Source of the DNA: Elysia crispata
Lineage: Eukaryota; Mollusca; Gastropoda; Plakobranchidae
Length of the DNA: 64,000 bases
Assembly (NCBI GenBank): GCA_033675545.1
Contig: JAWDGP010003399.1
Span: 1,668,501 to 1,732,500, forward strand
Direction of reading: 5' to 3'
Made by a program: the position numbers and the translations under genes. A model generated the notes under the pieces. That model saw nothing but the letters and a program-made list of their open reading frames with translations. It did no database searches and was not told the DNA's origin. Shown piece after piece: positions 19,930-62,781 of this stretch. Position 1 is the stretch's first letter. Each line of letters starts with the position of its first letter.

Positions 19930-21656
19930 TCAGAAAAAAAATTTGGTGAAGCCAAAGAGAGGTGGATCAACGACAAGTGCTGAAACATTGAACCATACCA
20001 CATATTATTAAGTACTGAGCAGACATTGCACAAAAACACTGAAGAAATCTTTGGAAAGTAAAAACTTGCGCATCCACTGGATGTATTAAGTCAAAAAATG
20101 GTGACATCATTAAAAAAAAAAAATCCTAGACAGATGGGCAGAGTACATAAGTGAACTTTTTGAAGACCATAGAAAAGATTGCAATGTAAAGAAGCGCAAT
20201 TATTTCTCTGATCCACCTATCATGAAAGACGAGGTTCAGGCAGCAATGAGAAAGATGAAATTAGCAAAGCAAGAGACCCAGGCAGTATATCAATGGAAAT
20301 TTTAGAAGCACAAGACTATGGAATTGATAAGTAACTCAACTAAATCTATAACACAGTTCAGATTCCACAAGACATCTCCAAATCTATTTTGGAGAAACCA
20401 GGGGCAAAAGAGTGTGAATTACATAGTCATATCACCAAGATACTTTTAAGAATCATTATGATGCAAGTCGAAAACAAAATCAAACCAGAAATAGTGTGGC
20501 TTTGTGGAGGAAAAAGGTACAACGCATGCAATCTACATCCTTTGAACTATAATTGAATGAGCTCTGGAAGTACAAAAAAAGGTATAGGCCTATCAGTGCT
20601 ACATTGACTATACCGAGGCATTTGATGAGGTAATTACACAACTAATACAGTTGTAGAAAGATGGAAAAGATCTACAAGAGGTCAAAATTATGTAGTGGGA
20701 GCAGACAACAGCATTGCAAGTTGATGGGGAAATCAGCTCATTTAATTAAAAAAATAAAGCATGGTGTTAGACAAGGATCACAGGATGTGTGCTTTTCCAG
20801 ACCTTTTCTTTCTTCAAAGAAAAGATTATTGGAAAACCAGAATGATACTCAGGAATTTAAGTAGAAGGGCATAACATAAACAACTTGAGACACCCTGACT
20901 ACACAATATTAATTGCTGAAAATCTAGAAGACTTTGCAACAGTTATTAGACATTGTTGAAGAAGAAAGCAGAAATAAAGTGTTGGAATTGAATATCCAAA
21001 CGATAGTAAATATTGGTTATCAGTCCAAACAATGAGTGTCCACAGATCAACATATTTATCAAGGAGAATAAACTAAAGCAAAGGGATCAATTCTAATACT
21101 TGAGTACTTTAATTTCAAGCAATGGACATTGAAATCATATTAAGAATCGTGCAAGTAAAAGAGAATTTCCAGAGAATGAAATTGTTACTTACAAATAAGC
21201 ATATCTCCATTCACAGTTGAAGAATAGCCCTAAATTGCTATATTGAATTCATTCTGATGTATGGATGCGAGGCTTGGACAATTTCTAAACAGTTTCTTAA
21301 GAACCTGGAGGCAACAGAAATGTGGTTCCTACAGAAAATGCTATGAATCTCATGGACTGGAAAGACATCAAACGAAACAGTGTTATGAGAAGCTGACTCA
21401 ACAAAATAAGAACACATAAGGCAACCTTTTTTTGGCCATGTGATGACAAGAGATAAATTAGAACATCTTGCGACAACTGGAATGATCGAATGAAAACACA
21501 GTAGGGGAAAACAGCGAGAAAAGATGTTTGATGGACTAACAAAGAAGCTGAAAGTAAGACGAGTCACAGATTCACACAAAGTGAACCAGGGATAGAGATG
21601 TGTGGAAGGTCATGATGGCCTATAGATACTAAAGAGCAGGGCACCTGATTGATTGA
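19930..21656 (+). mobile_element. 5'-truncated, decayed LINE (RTE-like), reverse transcriptase and 3' end only
   Basis: A non-LTR retrotransposon fossil in the 5' UTR intron of PFAS, same strand. Recognisable reverse-transcriptase pieces in order: RWAEYI.ELFEDH-like (about 20137), DYTEAFDE (20606-20629; usual FIDYTKAFD), HGVRQGS (about 20760; usual RGVRQGC), HPDYTILIAENLED (from 20891; the catalytic YADD is degenerate), then the C-terminal EAWTI..Q..KNLEATEMWF (about 21269) and FFGHVM (about 21430). It has many in-frame stops and frame changes, and no endonuclease domain is seen. It ends with a CTGATTGATTGA tail near 21645-21656. The C-terminal motifs match elements often annotated as endonuclease-reverse transcriptase in animals; RTE assignment is tentative. 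Confidence 0.85.
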
Positions 21657-21760
21657 CCCATTTACAATTAACAATTATATCTTTTTAGGTACTTTTCTAA
21701 GAGCCAACACCGGATTCTCTTCTCTTCTTAAATGTGCCATTTACTTTTTCACAGATAAAA

Positions 21761-42993
<21,233 letters not shown>

Positions 42994-43045
42994 ATGTTTG
43001 CAGGATCATACTCAAATTGATGTGTTGGGATTACCAGAACTTATT

Positions 43046-43051
43046 ATTAAA
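43046..43051 (+). terminator. Possible PFAS polyadenylation signal
   Basis: ATTAAA lies 53 nt after the PFAS stop codon, followed by a T-rich stretch. It is the nearest plausible signal; use further downstream is equally possible. Confidence 0.3.
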
Positions 43052-43347
43052 GTCTTTATGTTACTCATTGCACCTTTCAAAGCAGAGCGTTAATTTTCTA
43101 TAGAATTGTCATCTTAACAAGCTAGATAAAAATTTTGCCCAATCAGATAGGATACTTTCTTTCTTTTTCTCCAGTGCTCCAAATAGCTAATAGGAAATTT
43201 CTTGTTTCTAAAAATATGAAAGTTTCCTTTGTATCTAAGTTATTTTGTTGCACTTGTAATGGACACATTTTTCACTTTTGTGAAGAGCTTTTACTAATTA
43301 CATTGTATTTTTAATGTTTAAGGGTCTGAGCAGACCAGAGTTTTCAT

Positions 43348-43838
43348 ATAACAGCCAGTCACCACTTGAATTCTGGTATGCACACCCAACCTACATGGTC
43401 AGCCCACACTTGTGATGTTGGGAGCAAAGGTCATGGTCGATCGACTCTAGCGCCTGACCGCTCGCCACGTGAACACAACTGACAGATAGTTTAAATCTAG
43501 GTCTAGGTCAGGGGCCAAGATAGATGAGAATTGTGAGTTACACACGCCACGGAATTCCCAAATTTTTTAATAACTAATCTTAGATTCATAATTATTTTTA
43601 ATTTAAAACAAGTCTTAGTTATGGCTAAGGGAAAATTTTATGATTTTTTAAACTTCTGGCCAGGCATTTTGTAGAAATTTGAGTATAAAGCACAGGCCAA
43701 GTTTTATGGTAGAGCTGTAATACACAAAATGTCGTGCGTTGTAACATATGGCACGGATCATGCTGGCTTGTGGGTCCAGGACACGTCTGCTTTGCAAATT
43801 GAAGTAGACAGTCCTATCAAGTGATGACTGGCTGTTAT
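43348..43838. mobile_element. Candidate short inverted-repeat element downstream of PFAS
   Basis: A 22-bp arm at 43348-43369 (core AACAGCCAGTCACCACTTGA) is repeated inverted at 43817-43838 with one mismatch. An 11-bp direct repeat TCTGGTATGCA occurs just inside the left arm (43372-43382) and outside the right arm (43861-43871). The 490-bp segment is richer in GC and CpG than its surroundings and has no open frame. It is probably a MITE or foldback element; superfamily unknown. Confidence 0.55.
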
Positions 43839-45683
43839 GGGCTGTCCATTACAGGACGGCTCTGGTATGCATTGACTCTAAAATGAGCAAAACTGAGTTT
43901 AATTGGTATCAGAGGAAAATTAGTGAAAACTTGGTGCTTAGGTTATTGATAGGTACATAAGATTGGTGCTGAGAACTTTTAAAGCTTTGCTTTTGATTCA
44001 CATCTCCTTCAACTATCATGAGTCATAAACATGTGATGGTCATTATTTCTCAAATCATCTGTGAAAGTCTTTGTGCTCATCATCATTAAATCTCAGGATT
44101 TGTATCTCATTTTCCTCTATTAAGATTTTTATCTAATTTCAGTATGTTTTTCATGCCAGAACTTTGATATTTTACCATCCCTAATAATTTAATTAGCATT
44201 TTTCAACTCTATTTCTTCTTTTGCTTGGCTTAATAAGATTTTATTGGCTGCCAAAGGGCATGGCAAATTACTGTTCATCATTGCACCATTGTGTTCAAAT
44301 ATTTGAATGTAAGTTTTGCTTGTAAATGTTTTACATTATATCATTGAGTAATTTCTTTTATTTCAAGAAAACTTAGGATGTAGTAGGGAGTAGGTAAAGT
44401 TTTTTTCTATTTTCTTTCAAGTTTTCATCATTAATGATGTAAAGTTTCTGTCATTGCAAAATCTTCAAATCAATGCTTGCTTTACTTTATTTGTGAAGTT
44501 TTTTACTGTTTCAAATTTTTTGATAGTTTTTGCATCATTTTGTATTTGTACTTCTTCAAGGCCGAAGCAGAGAATTTAACTCGCTTAAACGGGGCTATTC
44601 TGAGCCTAACAACTACTCCTGCCTATGCATTTTTAAGCATTAAGAAAAAATTCCCTCATGAGAACTACACTCAATCAGCAGCCTTTGTATATTTCTTAAA
44701 TTTTTTTTTTTAATGTTCAATTCAAAATTGGGTTGTTTTAAGAATTAGAAAATTTTTAAGCTCCTTCTTCAGTTTTAGAACCAAGTTTTTTTATACTCTT
44801 TCTTTTCCCTTTCAGTTGTTTTTTTTTTTTTTGCATTGATTAAGATGAGACTTAAATGTTCTGTTTGGTGGCCAGTTTCAGAATTAGATGTAGATCTAGA
44901 CCTAGAGTATGTCCCTTTGTTCTAGATCTAGCTCTAGTTCTCTTGAGTATGTCTCTTTGGCAAGAAACATAAAAAAATTATTACCTTATAACATTAAAGA
45001 CTGGAACAAAACTATATGAGAGACTTAACAAGCCTTGAGCCTGGTTTGCATGAATGTACAGGATTTACCTTGAAGGGTACAGATTTTTTTTTCCATTTTT
45101 ATGGGAACCATTATAGGCATTACTGTAGCTGATGCTGTAGATTTACGTAATTGGACACAAGTGAATCAAAATTCCATGCATTCACACTTTTCTTTTTCCA
45201 GTAGGGAAAAAAAAGATAGGTAGATTTCATGATATCTTCCCAAAAAGCACAAAAAAAAAAAATAATTGAAAGAAAGATGAAATAGTGTTTTCCATCTCAA
45301 TATAAGCCATTAGATAATTCAAAGTATAACTGCATTTATGACATTGTGCCATTGTTGTTATTCAGCATTTCTTTTATTTTTTTCCAATGCTGAATTTATG
45401 CCTATGATATACATGTAATTTTTCTTTCAGTGATATTTTTTTTAAATGTGAGGAAATGTTACAATTAAAACCAGTTGACAATTCCCTCATCTCCGATCTG
45501 AAACAATTTTCTTGTATGTAGACTTAAGTCTCAAATATTTTATCAATGAGGAATAAAATTAGTGTTTGTATATTTGATTTGGTTTTCATTTTGTAAGGAA
45601 TTCTGATATTGAATTCTTTTTTTTTAAACATTTCTTCATATTGCATGAAAACGCAAACATTCTTAAGCCCTTGATGCACAGAA

Positions 45684-45723
45684 ATATCGTCGGTGCTGTT
45701 CCCTATCCGTGTATGGAACAATT
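45684..45723 (-). repeat. Arm A of a 40-bp inverted repeat pair
   Basis: The complement of this stretch matches 48332-48371 at 36 of 40 positions, including GGATAGGGAACRGCACCGAC. The two arms face each other across 2.6 kb. See the findings. Confidence 0.85.
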
Positions 45724-45913
45724 CTTTAGTTTCGAGCTGGAGTGAAAAAAGTGTCTAAATTGCTTGATTTTTACTTTATCGTTATGAAAATAGTAACATT
45801 GATGAAACTTGTCATTATAACTCAGAAGGTGACCTAAAAACATATTTAATAAAAGAATTTGCCTTAAAACTGGACATGCAAGAAAAGCTCTCGATAAAAT
45901 GATTCACTTTCCA

Positions 45914-46085
45914 CGCATGGCCAAGGCCACCACCTTAGGCATTTAGGGCCGAAGAAAATTCACTCGCTTAATGAATAGCAGGTGGGCGGTATCCGGGCAT
46001 GGCCATCACGACCACCATACGTGTTTACTTTTAAGTTTAGGGCGGAAGAAAATCCGCTCGCTAACTGAATGGCGGGCACCATGGC
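45914..46085 (+). repeat. Two diverged tandem copies of an approximately 85-bp CpG-rich unit
   Basis: Copy one (about 45914-45996) and copy two (about 45997-46080) share GCATGGCCA, GACCACC or GCCACCACC, TTTAGGGC.GAAGAAAAT and CTCGCT..TGAAT.GC.GG blocks. They lie inside the region bounded by the 40-bp inverted repeats. Function unknown. Confidence 0.7.
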
Positions 46086-46457
46086 CACTGCCTTACACGC
46101 AAAAGGGCATAAGGAGTTAAAGGCTAAATTAATAAAGGCTCTTTTAAATGCAAAGAAAATGTCGTTTAGATATTGCTAATTTTCAGATTGTTTCAAACTT
46201 GAAACTAAAAATTGTCATGCAGTTACATGTAGTAGAAAGACATGAATGTTGTATTCATAAAACGGGACTTTTCTATGAATGTCCTCTAAATAACAAAATC
46301 AAGACAAGATTTTAATAAAAATATGTAAATCACCATCAAATTGCATCAAGTAAAGGCAAAAAGTTTTATAGACAGGCAATCAAAATCGTAAAGAGAAAGG
46401 AAACAATTTATGATCGATGGATAAATAGACGGTAAGAGAAAGTAATGTGTATGACAT

Positions 46458-46570
<113 letters not shown>

Positions 46571-46934
46571 AACATAGAGATTTAATATTAGGGATGACGA
46601 GAAGTAAGCTACGTTACACTATCAGTTGCATCGAGATTATTCTCCGACTAAAATCACGATCGATTATGAAAAAATTCATGGTAATTATTTTGAGGAACCT
46701 GTATAAAATCTCACGCAGTTTAAATTTTGATCCATAATCCCTAAATTTACAGTTTGATTAAAATGAAAAGTTTCAAGTTAATTAAGAAAATCTTGAATTA
46801 AATATTGTTTAAAAAACGAAAACTTGACCTTCAGAAACTGTCAATTAAAAAATTCATTCATTTTATTTGAAATAAGGTTACAATAGTTCAGCTACGGCGT
46901 TTGCAGCCTTTCAATGCTTGTAAATAGCAACAGT

Positions 46935-46942
46935 TGTAGTAA

Positions 46943-47002
<60 letters not shown>

Positions 47003-47284
47003 GAGGAGGAGGAGGAGGAGGAGGGGGATATAGAGAAGAAGTAGTTGTAGTAGTAGGCGGAGGAAGGAGAGTAGTACTAAGTAGTAAGTAGAAGTTGTGG
47101 AAAGTAGTAGTAGTAGTAGTAGTAATAGTAGTAGTGGTAGGAGGAGGAGCAGCAGCAGCATTAGTAGTAGTAGTAGTAGTAGTAGTAGTATAGTTTCCGG
47201 AGGAAGAGGAGTAGTGGTAAGTAGTAGTAATAGTAGTAGTAGTAGTAGTAGTAGCACCACCACCACCATCACCACCACCACCAA

Positions 47285-47346
<62 letters not shown>

Positions 47347-47496
47347 TAGTTTTCGGAGGAAGAGGAGTAGTGGTAAGTAGTAGTAGTAGCAGCACCACCA
47401 CCACCAATAGTAGTAATAGTAGTAGTAGTAGGAGTAGTAGGAGTAGGAGGAGGAGGAGGACCGGGAGGAGCAGAAGCAGCACCAGCAGCTGCATAG

Positions 47497-47553
<57 letters not shown>
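46935..47553 (+). repeat. Compound (TAG)n/(AGG)n/(CAC)n array, about 620 bp, with a higher-order copy
   Basis: Mostly TAG trinucleotides with AGG, AGC and CAC blocks. A non-repetitive segment CGGAGGAAGAGGAGTAGTGG occurs twice, 156 bp apart (starting near 47198 and 47354), so an inner block was itself duplicated. Long poly-Thr, poly-Ser and poly-Leu frames across it are not genes. Confidence 0.97.
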
Positions 47554-48331
47554 TATTCCATTGAATTTAGTGTGGCTGTTGGAATAGCTGGTGTAGAAAT
47601 TCTACTTGGAGTAAGACCCATGTCTAACTATCTGCAGTTAAGAAATTGTCTTCACGGGCCTCAGAATTTTTTTTTTCAAGGCAGTGTCTAGTATTAATGT
47701 AGATTATTAAGGCCTAAACCTGTATTCACGGTTTGTTTTAATTAAAGAAAAGGCCCATATTTGATTAAAAGGAATTTTATGTCGAGATACTGTCGTTATC
47801 ATAGAAGTTAACTTTGAGAAAAGTTTATTGCTTCACTGAAGCTAAGAGGCTGGACAGTCTGCTGTTAGCGAAAATGTTTAACATTTAGAAGAAAAGAGAC
47901 AGATAATTTTTGCACTCATCGAACGTAAGAAAATTGTGGATTTAAAGGAATTGGGCAGAATTATTGGAATATTTTCAATTGTTACGACCTAGCGTTTCTC
48001 CATGGCAATAATATAAATTGACCGACCGAAACAATATTTATCTTCAACTCTAATGACAATATGGTTACATTAACTGCTTCTTCTATAGAAAGCCATGAAA
48101 ATAACTTGATGAAAGTCCTTTATCGTGCTATAAATAGATTTTGTGGGTCTCATTTACAGACGTTCTGCTCCATGCGTGCATAGCGAAACCGAAATTACAG
48201 AAGTGCGCCTTACGTACTTAGCGAAATGAAGGAATTAAAGCCATTCTATTGGATAACATGTCTAAATATTTGTACCAGAGATAAAGAAGTAGCTTTTTCA
48301 CGATTTTTAATGATAAAATTTTTTCCCCGAA

Positions 48332-48371
48332 AATTGTTGCATACGCGGATAGGGAACGGCACCGACGATGT
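48332..48371 (+). repeat. Arm B of a 40-bp inverted repeat pair
   Basis: Matches the complement of 45684-45723 with four substitutions. The DNA around it (48170-48370) is richer in CpG than the neighbouring sequence. Confidence 0.85.
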
Positions 48372-48467
48372 CGATCGATATTGCCTCTCTCTTCTTCTTT
48401 CTAACAAAATGAGACACACGCTTCAAAAAGAATAATTTTGAAAAGACGTGAATTTTTTTTAATAAAA

Positions 48468-48710
48468 ATCAATCATTCAATCAGATGCCGTGCTCTTTAG
48501 CATTGGCGATCATGACCTTTCACGCATTTCTATCCCTCCTTGCTTTCAATGGGTCTCTCACTCTTCCTTCTTTGAGCTACTTTGTTATTCCATCCAACAT
48601 CTTTTCATCCTATTTTCTCCTGCTTTGTTTTCCTTCTATCATTCCTGTTGTCATAAGATGTTCTAGTTTCTATCTTCTCATCACAGGGCCAATTGCAGTG
48701 AAAAAAAAAA
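48468..48710 (-). mobile_element. Short 3' fragment of the same LINE family as 19930-21656
   Basis: On the minus strand, translated pieces GPVMRR, KLEHLMTTGMIEGKQSRRK, KMLDGITK and KVMIANAKEHGI follow the order of the C-terminal end seen near 21430-21645. The fragment ends in a comparable GATTGAATGATTGATT tail (48484-48468). Several stops; strongly 5'-truncated. Confidence 0.82.
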
Positions 48711-48719
48711 AAATAAGAT

Positions 48720-51700
48720 TGCATATTTCTGTCATTCATTTGTAAGAGTTTTGTAATTAACGAAAAAAATTGGGAGGCCTTTTATGTTTTGTCTCAACCA
48801 ATAAAGTAGGCTTGATACTTTTAAAATAGTACTTGAACAGTGAACAATACGCTCTACAAAAACATTTCAGAAACAGTGTTCTGATTTTATTTTACACTGT
48901 CCCTTAATTTTTAGCCAATTTTTGCTTTTATAGAAAACAAATATTTAGACCTTTTTAATTTTTAGTCTAAACCCTGGATTTCATCTAAAAGTACTAGTTA
49001 GTAAGAAAAGCCTTGGGACATTGGTAGGTAGATTCAAGTGCGATGTTTAAAAATTTAGTAAATTAGACCAATATAATTCAACAGGATGATATTTTAAATC
49101 ATTCATGATTAGTTTGAAACAAAAACAAAGAAATAAAAGGCAACATAGTGCATGTGATTAGTTTGCACATTAATACATGGCAAATTTTTATCTAAAACTT
49201 TAAAAATATCGGTTTCCTTCATTTTAAGTTAACACATATGTAAAATATTAATAAGAAAATTCAATTATTCAGCTTTTTTTTTGCTTTATGTTGTCTGGGG
49301 GGAGGGGGGTGCAAACTATATATTGTTTGCTGTTAAAAGATATTTAGACAGTACAAGATGACGCAAACATTTTTTCTATAGAATAAGAAAAACCTCTTTC
49401 ATTTTTCATAAGAAAACGTTTATTAGCTTCAAATACAGACAACGAACTAGCCTGTCTAATGAAATATTCATATCTTCAAAACCTTTTTCAATATGAGACA
49501 AATCTCTCTATTGTTTTGCTTTGTCTTTACAAATAAGGAAAGAATATTGTTTCCTACTGGCATCAAACAAAAACGTGTGTAGAAAGAAATAGAGATTCTA
49601 AGTTTGACCCCCAAGGGCAAAAGAAAATTTCAATATAAATGAGACAGATACTTATTTGAGAAATTTCAAGAAATATTGCTAGTATCAATAAACTCAAAAT
49701 ACCTTTCTAATCATACTATGAAGAGAAAGGATTTGAATAACTTATAAATATTTTCTCCAGTTTTTTATCGTTTATCCTATTTTCGACAAGAAAACACATT
49801 CATAATCAAATGTGTACTTTTTCTGATTTAAAATAATTTGAGATGTTCTTGTTTCAATTATTTAACAAAGTTAATTCCATCAAATGTGCTGTTAAATTTT
49901 GTTTTAAAGCATTTAATTAGGCACACCTTTTTTCTGATTTGTAAGAAGGGTAATACTTTGAATCAGTTTGGTGTTGAATACATGTATTTATTTGAAAGAG
50001 TTTATTATGGATGGTAAATTCATTGTGAAGTCTTTCTGAAAATGGCAACCACATGATAGTTAAATTTTTATTTCAAAGAATTTTCTATTAATTAATTAAA
50101 ATTATATTCTAGGACTGTGTCTTGTTGAAATCAAAACAGGAGTTTATAAAAAGTATGTCAGTTTATAACTACAGAAAGAAAATTAGTATGTCCAATAAAA
50201 TTTCCTGGAGGCTTCATTGCACGTGTGAAAAAATGCAGTTGAGCAAAGTAAGAAAATGCTCTCACAAAAGGAAAATTTAAAAAATTTTTAAGTATTGGTA
50301 AATTGGTAACAGTAACAGTATGGGAAGAGTAAAAATGAGACTGTTGGGAAGAAACAAAACCTAGAATGTTGGTACCCTTTCTGTTATTACAAACAATATC
50401 TAGGCTTGTAGCCAAACAATGGTTTTAAGAATACTGAAATGTCTTCACTTAAGACTAGCTGGCATACCATACTAAGCAATGTTGATTTATGGTATAGATA
50501 AAGCAAAGGGAGACTCAACAAATGCCACCTTAAAAGGTTTTCCTTATGATGGCAGAGGAACATTAAAACATTTAAAAAAAAAAAGATTGCCAACACACAG
50601 ATAATACACTTAAAAGCAAGCATTTGTAAAAAGTTATCGTAGGTACAAAAGAAATAATGAAAAAAAATTATGGTAGTGAGAATGTATATATATATGTATA
50701 TATGTAAATTGATTAGCAGTAAGCAAATCATAGTGATGCATGTATTTTTGAGTATATTGTTCAGCAATTTACAGCAAGCAAAAGAAGCACATTGAATGTG
50801 ATATTATTACATGTACATTGTGAAATATGTCAGAGGCAGCTTGTTTTTCTGACACACTATTTTTATTTATGTAGATTTAAGGACTAAATCACGACAGATA
50901 AAGCAAAAACAGCTTTAAGTAATTACAAAGCAAGCACCATACATATTTCAGAATATTTTCAATTAAAAATTGTTGTTTTTTTGTTGTTTTTTTTTCTTTT
51001 ACAATATTTACGACAATTTAAGAATGCCATGAGATGAAAAGCAAATAAAAAATTATGCCTGTTTTATTCAACAAAAGTTGAGTTTTATTGATAAAGTTAG
51101 ATGGAATTAAATCTCCAACAGGGCATAATGAGCAAGATTAAGAATAAGCATGATTTGAGTGTCAGATGGTATGAAAAAAATCAAGACAGGAGTAAAAAGC
51201 AAAGTGAGAGATTGCCTTATATTCATCTTTAATTATGGAATTTTCAGTTATTAATTGTTGTTCTGTAATAAAGCATAAACTTTTGTTGTTCTGACTTCTA
51301 TAATATAGTTTTTGTTTGGCCATCACAGTATTAGTTTCATGAATAGCTTGAAGCAGTTATGGCAATCAAGAATCCTCTTCATGAAAATTAATAAACACAG
51401 CACTAATCAGGAGAAACATGTTTTAAGAAGACTGAAGCTCTAAAATAGTTTGTTCTTTAGCTATCCTATGTAAATTTTTTCTTCATAAAAACAGTAAAGA
51501 AATAATCCTTTCACAAACTTAAACCTCACTGAAAACATGATGCATTGAAAAATGTTTTCTTTCCAGGTCCAACCCAAGTTAAAAGTAAATGACTTAAAAT
51601 CCATATAAAATTGACCTTACAAATCTATGACACCAATAGCTGCCTTCATTACAAAATCAATAATGATAAATACTGATGCCAACACATGTTTTACAAAAAA

Positions 51701-54350
51701 GAAATGATTGTGATGTAGAAGCTTTCATATACATAATTTCAGTATTAAATAGGGATTTTATGTAAGATTAAAAAAAATATTTCAGTATTTTCAAAGAGGA
51801 AAAAAAAATAAATTTACATGCCAACAAGCATTTACTGAAAACTATTTTTTTTTTTCCTCAAAACAATACATTTGAGTAAGTCTACATTCAAGGTAAGAAT
51901 ACCTTTCCTTTTTTCTCTTTTGCAATTCAATATGCTATTCGCACTAAGATGGCAAACAGTGAGGATAACGAAATTCTATACTTGTCCACATAAAAAGAGA
52001 ATAAGTTAAGACTTATTTGTCAACTGTAACAGTAATCAGTGGCCATCTTCTTGGTAATGCTTGATGATTGCGAAGAAATGCAACATTTTAAGCCACTCAA
52101 AGGGAAAAAATAGTAAATCTGTTTAGGCCATTTTTTGGTCACTGAAATGAAATTAATTTTCATTTAAGCCATTTTAAAAATATATTGTGAAGAAGGAAGA
52201 TCTTAAACTATCACAAAACTGGTATTGCCTGGGGTACTGCATTATCACAAAGTTTGCACAACAAAAAAGGGTTCAATTAAAAGATTTGGGGACAAATTTC
52301 TTAAATTCTCAAAAACCATTGGAGAAAATATTTTCAACGTATTTTAATTACTCTTATGTTAATAGGTTAAAATGAACTTTAACAAGAAAACACATTTGAG
52401 ACCATGATGCCTCCGTACTGCCCTTCAAAGATCAACAGCAAAAAAAAAAAAACACTTGATGTGCCATTACATTTATTTTACACATCTTTATTTAGCAACA
52501 AAATCATAGTAACATATATCCACCAAAAGCATCATTTCCCTTGTCTCCATGCAAAAAAATTGTTTTTTATTTTTTCAAATTTCAAAAAAAAATTTTTTTT
52601 TCAAGCTTCACAAAGAAATACTTTGTTTGTACTTAAACAATAGTATAGACCTCACTTTGTATGCAATGAAGCTATGATCTCTTCCCTAAAGAGCTTTACT
52701 ACAAAACTTTCTAATTTTGAGTGAAGTCAGTATAAAACCAATTAACAGTGGGAAAGTTCTGTGCTCTTTGGCATAAATAAAAGAAAAATTGAGGCTTGGA
52801 GTTTTATTGCACTGCAGTGATTATGCTAAATCTATTCAGTGAGCGAAATCTGTTTTATACATGATGGCGCCAAAGAAACACATAAATAAAATAATCCAAG
52901 TCTAAAGATGTAAAATCTGTCCTTTTCATGTACATCACGCAAGCCTAACACAAACTAAAAAAAAGAACAAACATCTGCGATTTATTCTTATTAATGCCAA
53001 ATACAGAGATGAAGTCCTTTTTCACTTTTATTTAACTTTTTCTTTCGCATAGTAAAGCATATGCTTGATCGAATTATGATTTTAGTCTTTCATAAGATAT
53101 AACTGACATTTTTGCAGCAGAAAGCTGGTTTAAGTAAGCCTAGGAGGAATACCTCCATCCCCAAGGAAAAGAAAAGAACTGAGCTTAATGCATTTTTAAG
53201 GCTCCTAATGCATTAAAATGCTATTGTACAGTACAGCCATGAATATGTCAAGAAAAAGCAATTAATTTTCTACAAAGCAACTTGATGAACTGAAAAAAAT
53301 AGAGGTATTATGATTTTATTAAACATAAAATGCAAAAATTCAAAATACTACTGGATTTGCTACACAGGCTGTCAATACATGAATCATGAAAAACTTCACA
53401 GCGACCATTTATAAAAATGAAAATATCTAAAAAATCTAGGAAGCATTGATGAGAAAATAAGATGAAGTTAACACGGTGATTTTGTTGAAGGAGAAAGATG
53501 ATAAAATTCTTACCTGTAAGTGGTACTTAAATGTAAAGATGAAGCTGATGTTTTCAAAAGATTAAAAGATTTCCTTTTTCAAAACTGGCAGTGTGGAAAT
53601 ACCTGAAGTATTCAACAGCTGCCTCCATTGAAATATATTATTAGTGTAAAATTATGAGGAAACAAATTTTTAAGGCCCAAGGTGTAATATAATGGGTTAT
53701 GAGATTAGTATTTTGCTTCATATGCTATCTTATGAAATTTGGCTGTCTGGGAATGGAGTTGGCCATAATACGACTGTGAACAGAAATGAGCATGCATAGA
53801 AATAGAAGTCTCCTTATGAAGAAGACAGTGCAATTTGCATTTAGATAATGACTTAGCAAGCTTTTGATAAAACATGAAAAAGTAAATACAGCAAACTGGG
53901 AAATTGATAAGTCTCAAGCACCCACATATTGCAGCTAAGTAAACTTGAGAAGCATAGCCTAATGTTTTATAACTTATATCTCCTTCAAATCAATGATCAA
54001 AAGCTTCCATACCCAGGAATGCAATTTTTTTTTTTGACGAATATTCCTAAAGAATATGAAGAAATAGTTTGGTCCTTTTTTTACTTTCATAAGATAAATT
54101 TTACTTTGCAGTTTATCAAAATTAACCTTTTAGAAAGCCAATATCAGTAGCTCTTTTGCCTGAATTATATTAAGTACTGCCCATTTCGTCATTAGAATAG
54201 CTGCATCTCTAAATGTTTTCTTAATTAAACATAGACTGCCTAAAACATACAAAGTTACAAGAATCAAATGTCTCCAAGTCACCAAAAGTTTTGAGACTAT
54301 TCAAAAAAATGTTTTTTTTTTTAAACTTTTGTGATGGAATCTTAATGGCT
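48720..54350. other. AT-rich DNA downstream of the M6-like gene, no gene seen
   Basis: No coding exon was recognised. The part just below 54351 is the M6-like 3' UTR on the minus strand, which may be long as in other M6 genes. Poly-A/T runs are numerous and no polyadenylation site can be chosen with confidence. Short (AT)n near 50685-50705. Confidence 0.45.

Positions 54351-62781
<8,431 letters not shown>

Larger units (their letters stand above)
42994..45680. other. PFAS 3' flank, no gene
   Basis: AT-rich DNA holding the PFAS 3' UTR, the inverted-repeat element at 43348-43838 and CTAGATCTAG palindromes near 44890-44930. No supported coding region. Confidence 0.5.

Noticed and set aside
21238-21579. 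113-codon minus-strand frame
   Set aside because: Antisense of the LINE C-terminal region. The plus-strand frame at 48485-48745 is likewise antisense to the second LINE fragment.
46892-47621. Long poly-Leu, poly-Thr and poly-Ser frames up to 236 codons
   Set aside because: They are the trinucleotide array read in frames where TAG is not in phase; no coding signal outside the repeat.
50387-50767. 126-codon minus-strand frame with hydrophobic stretches
   Set aside because: Low-complexity translation of AT-rich and (AT)n DNA; no family match and no gene context.
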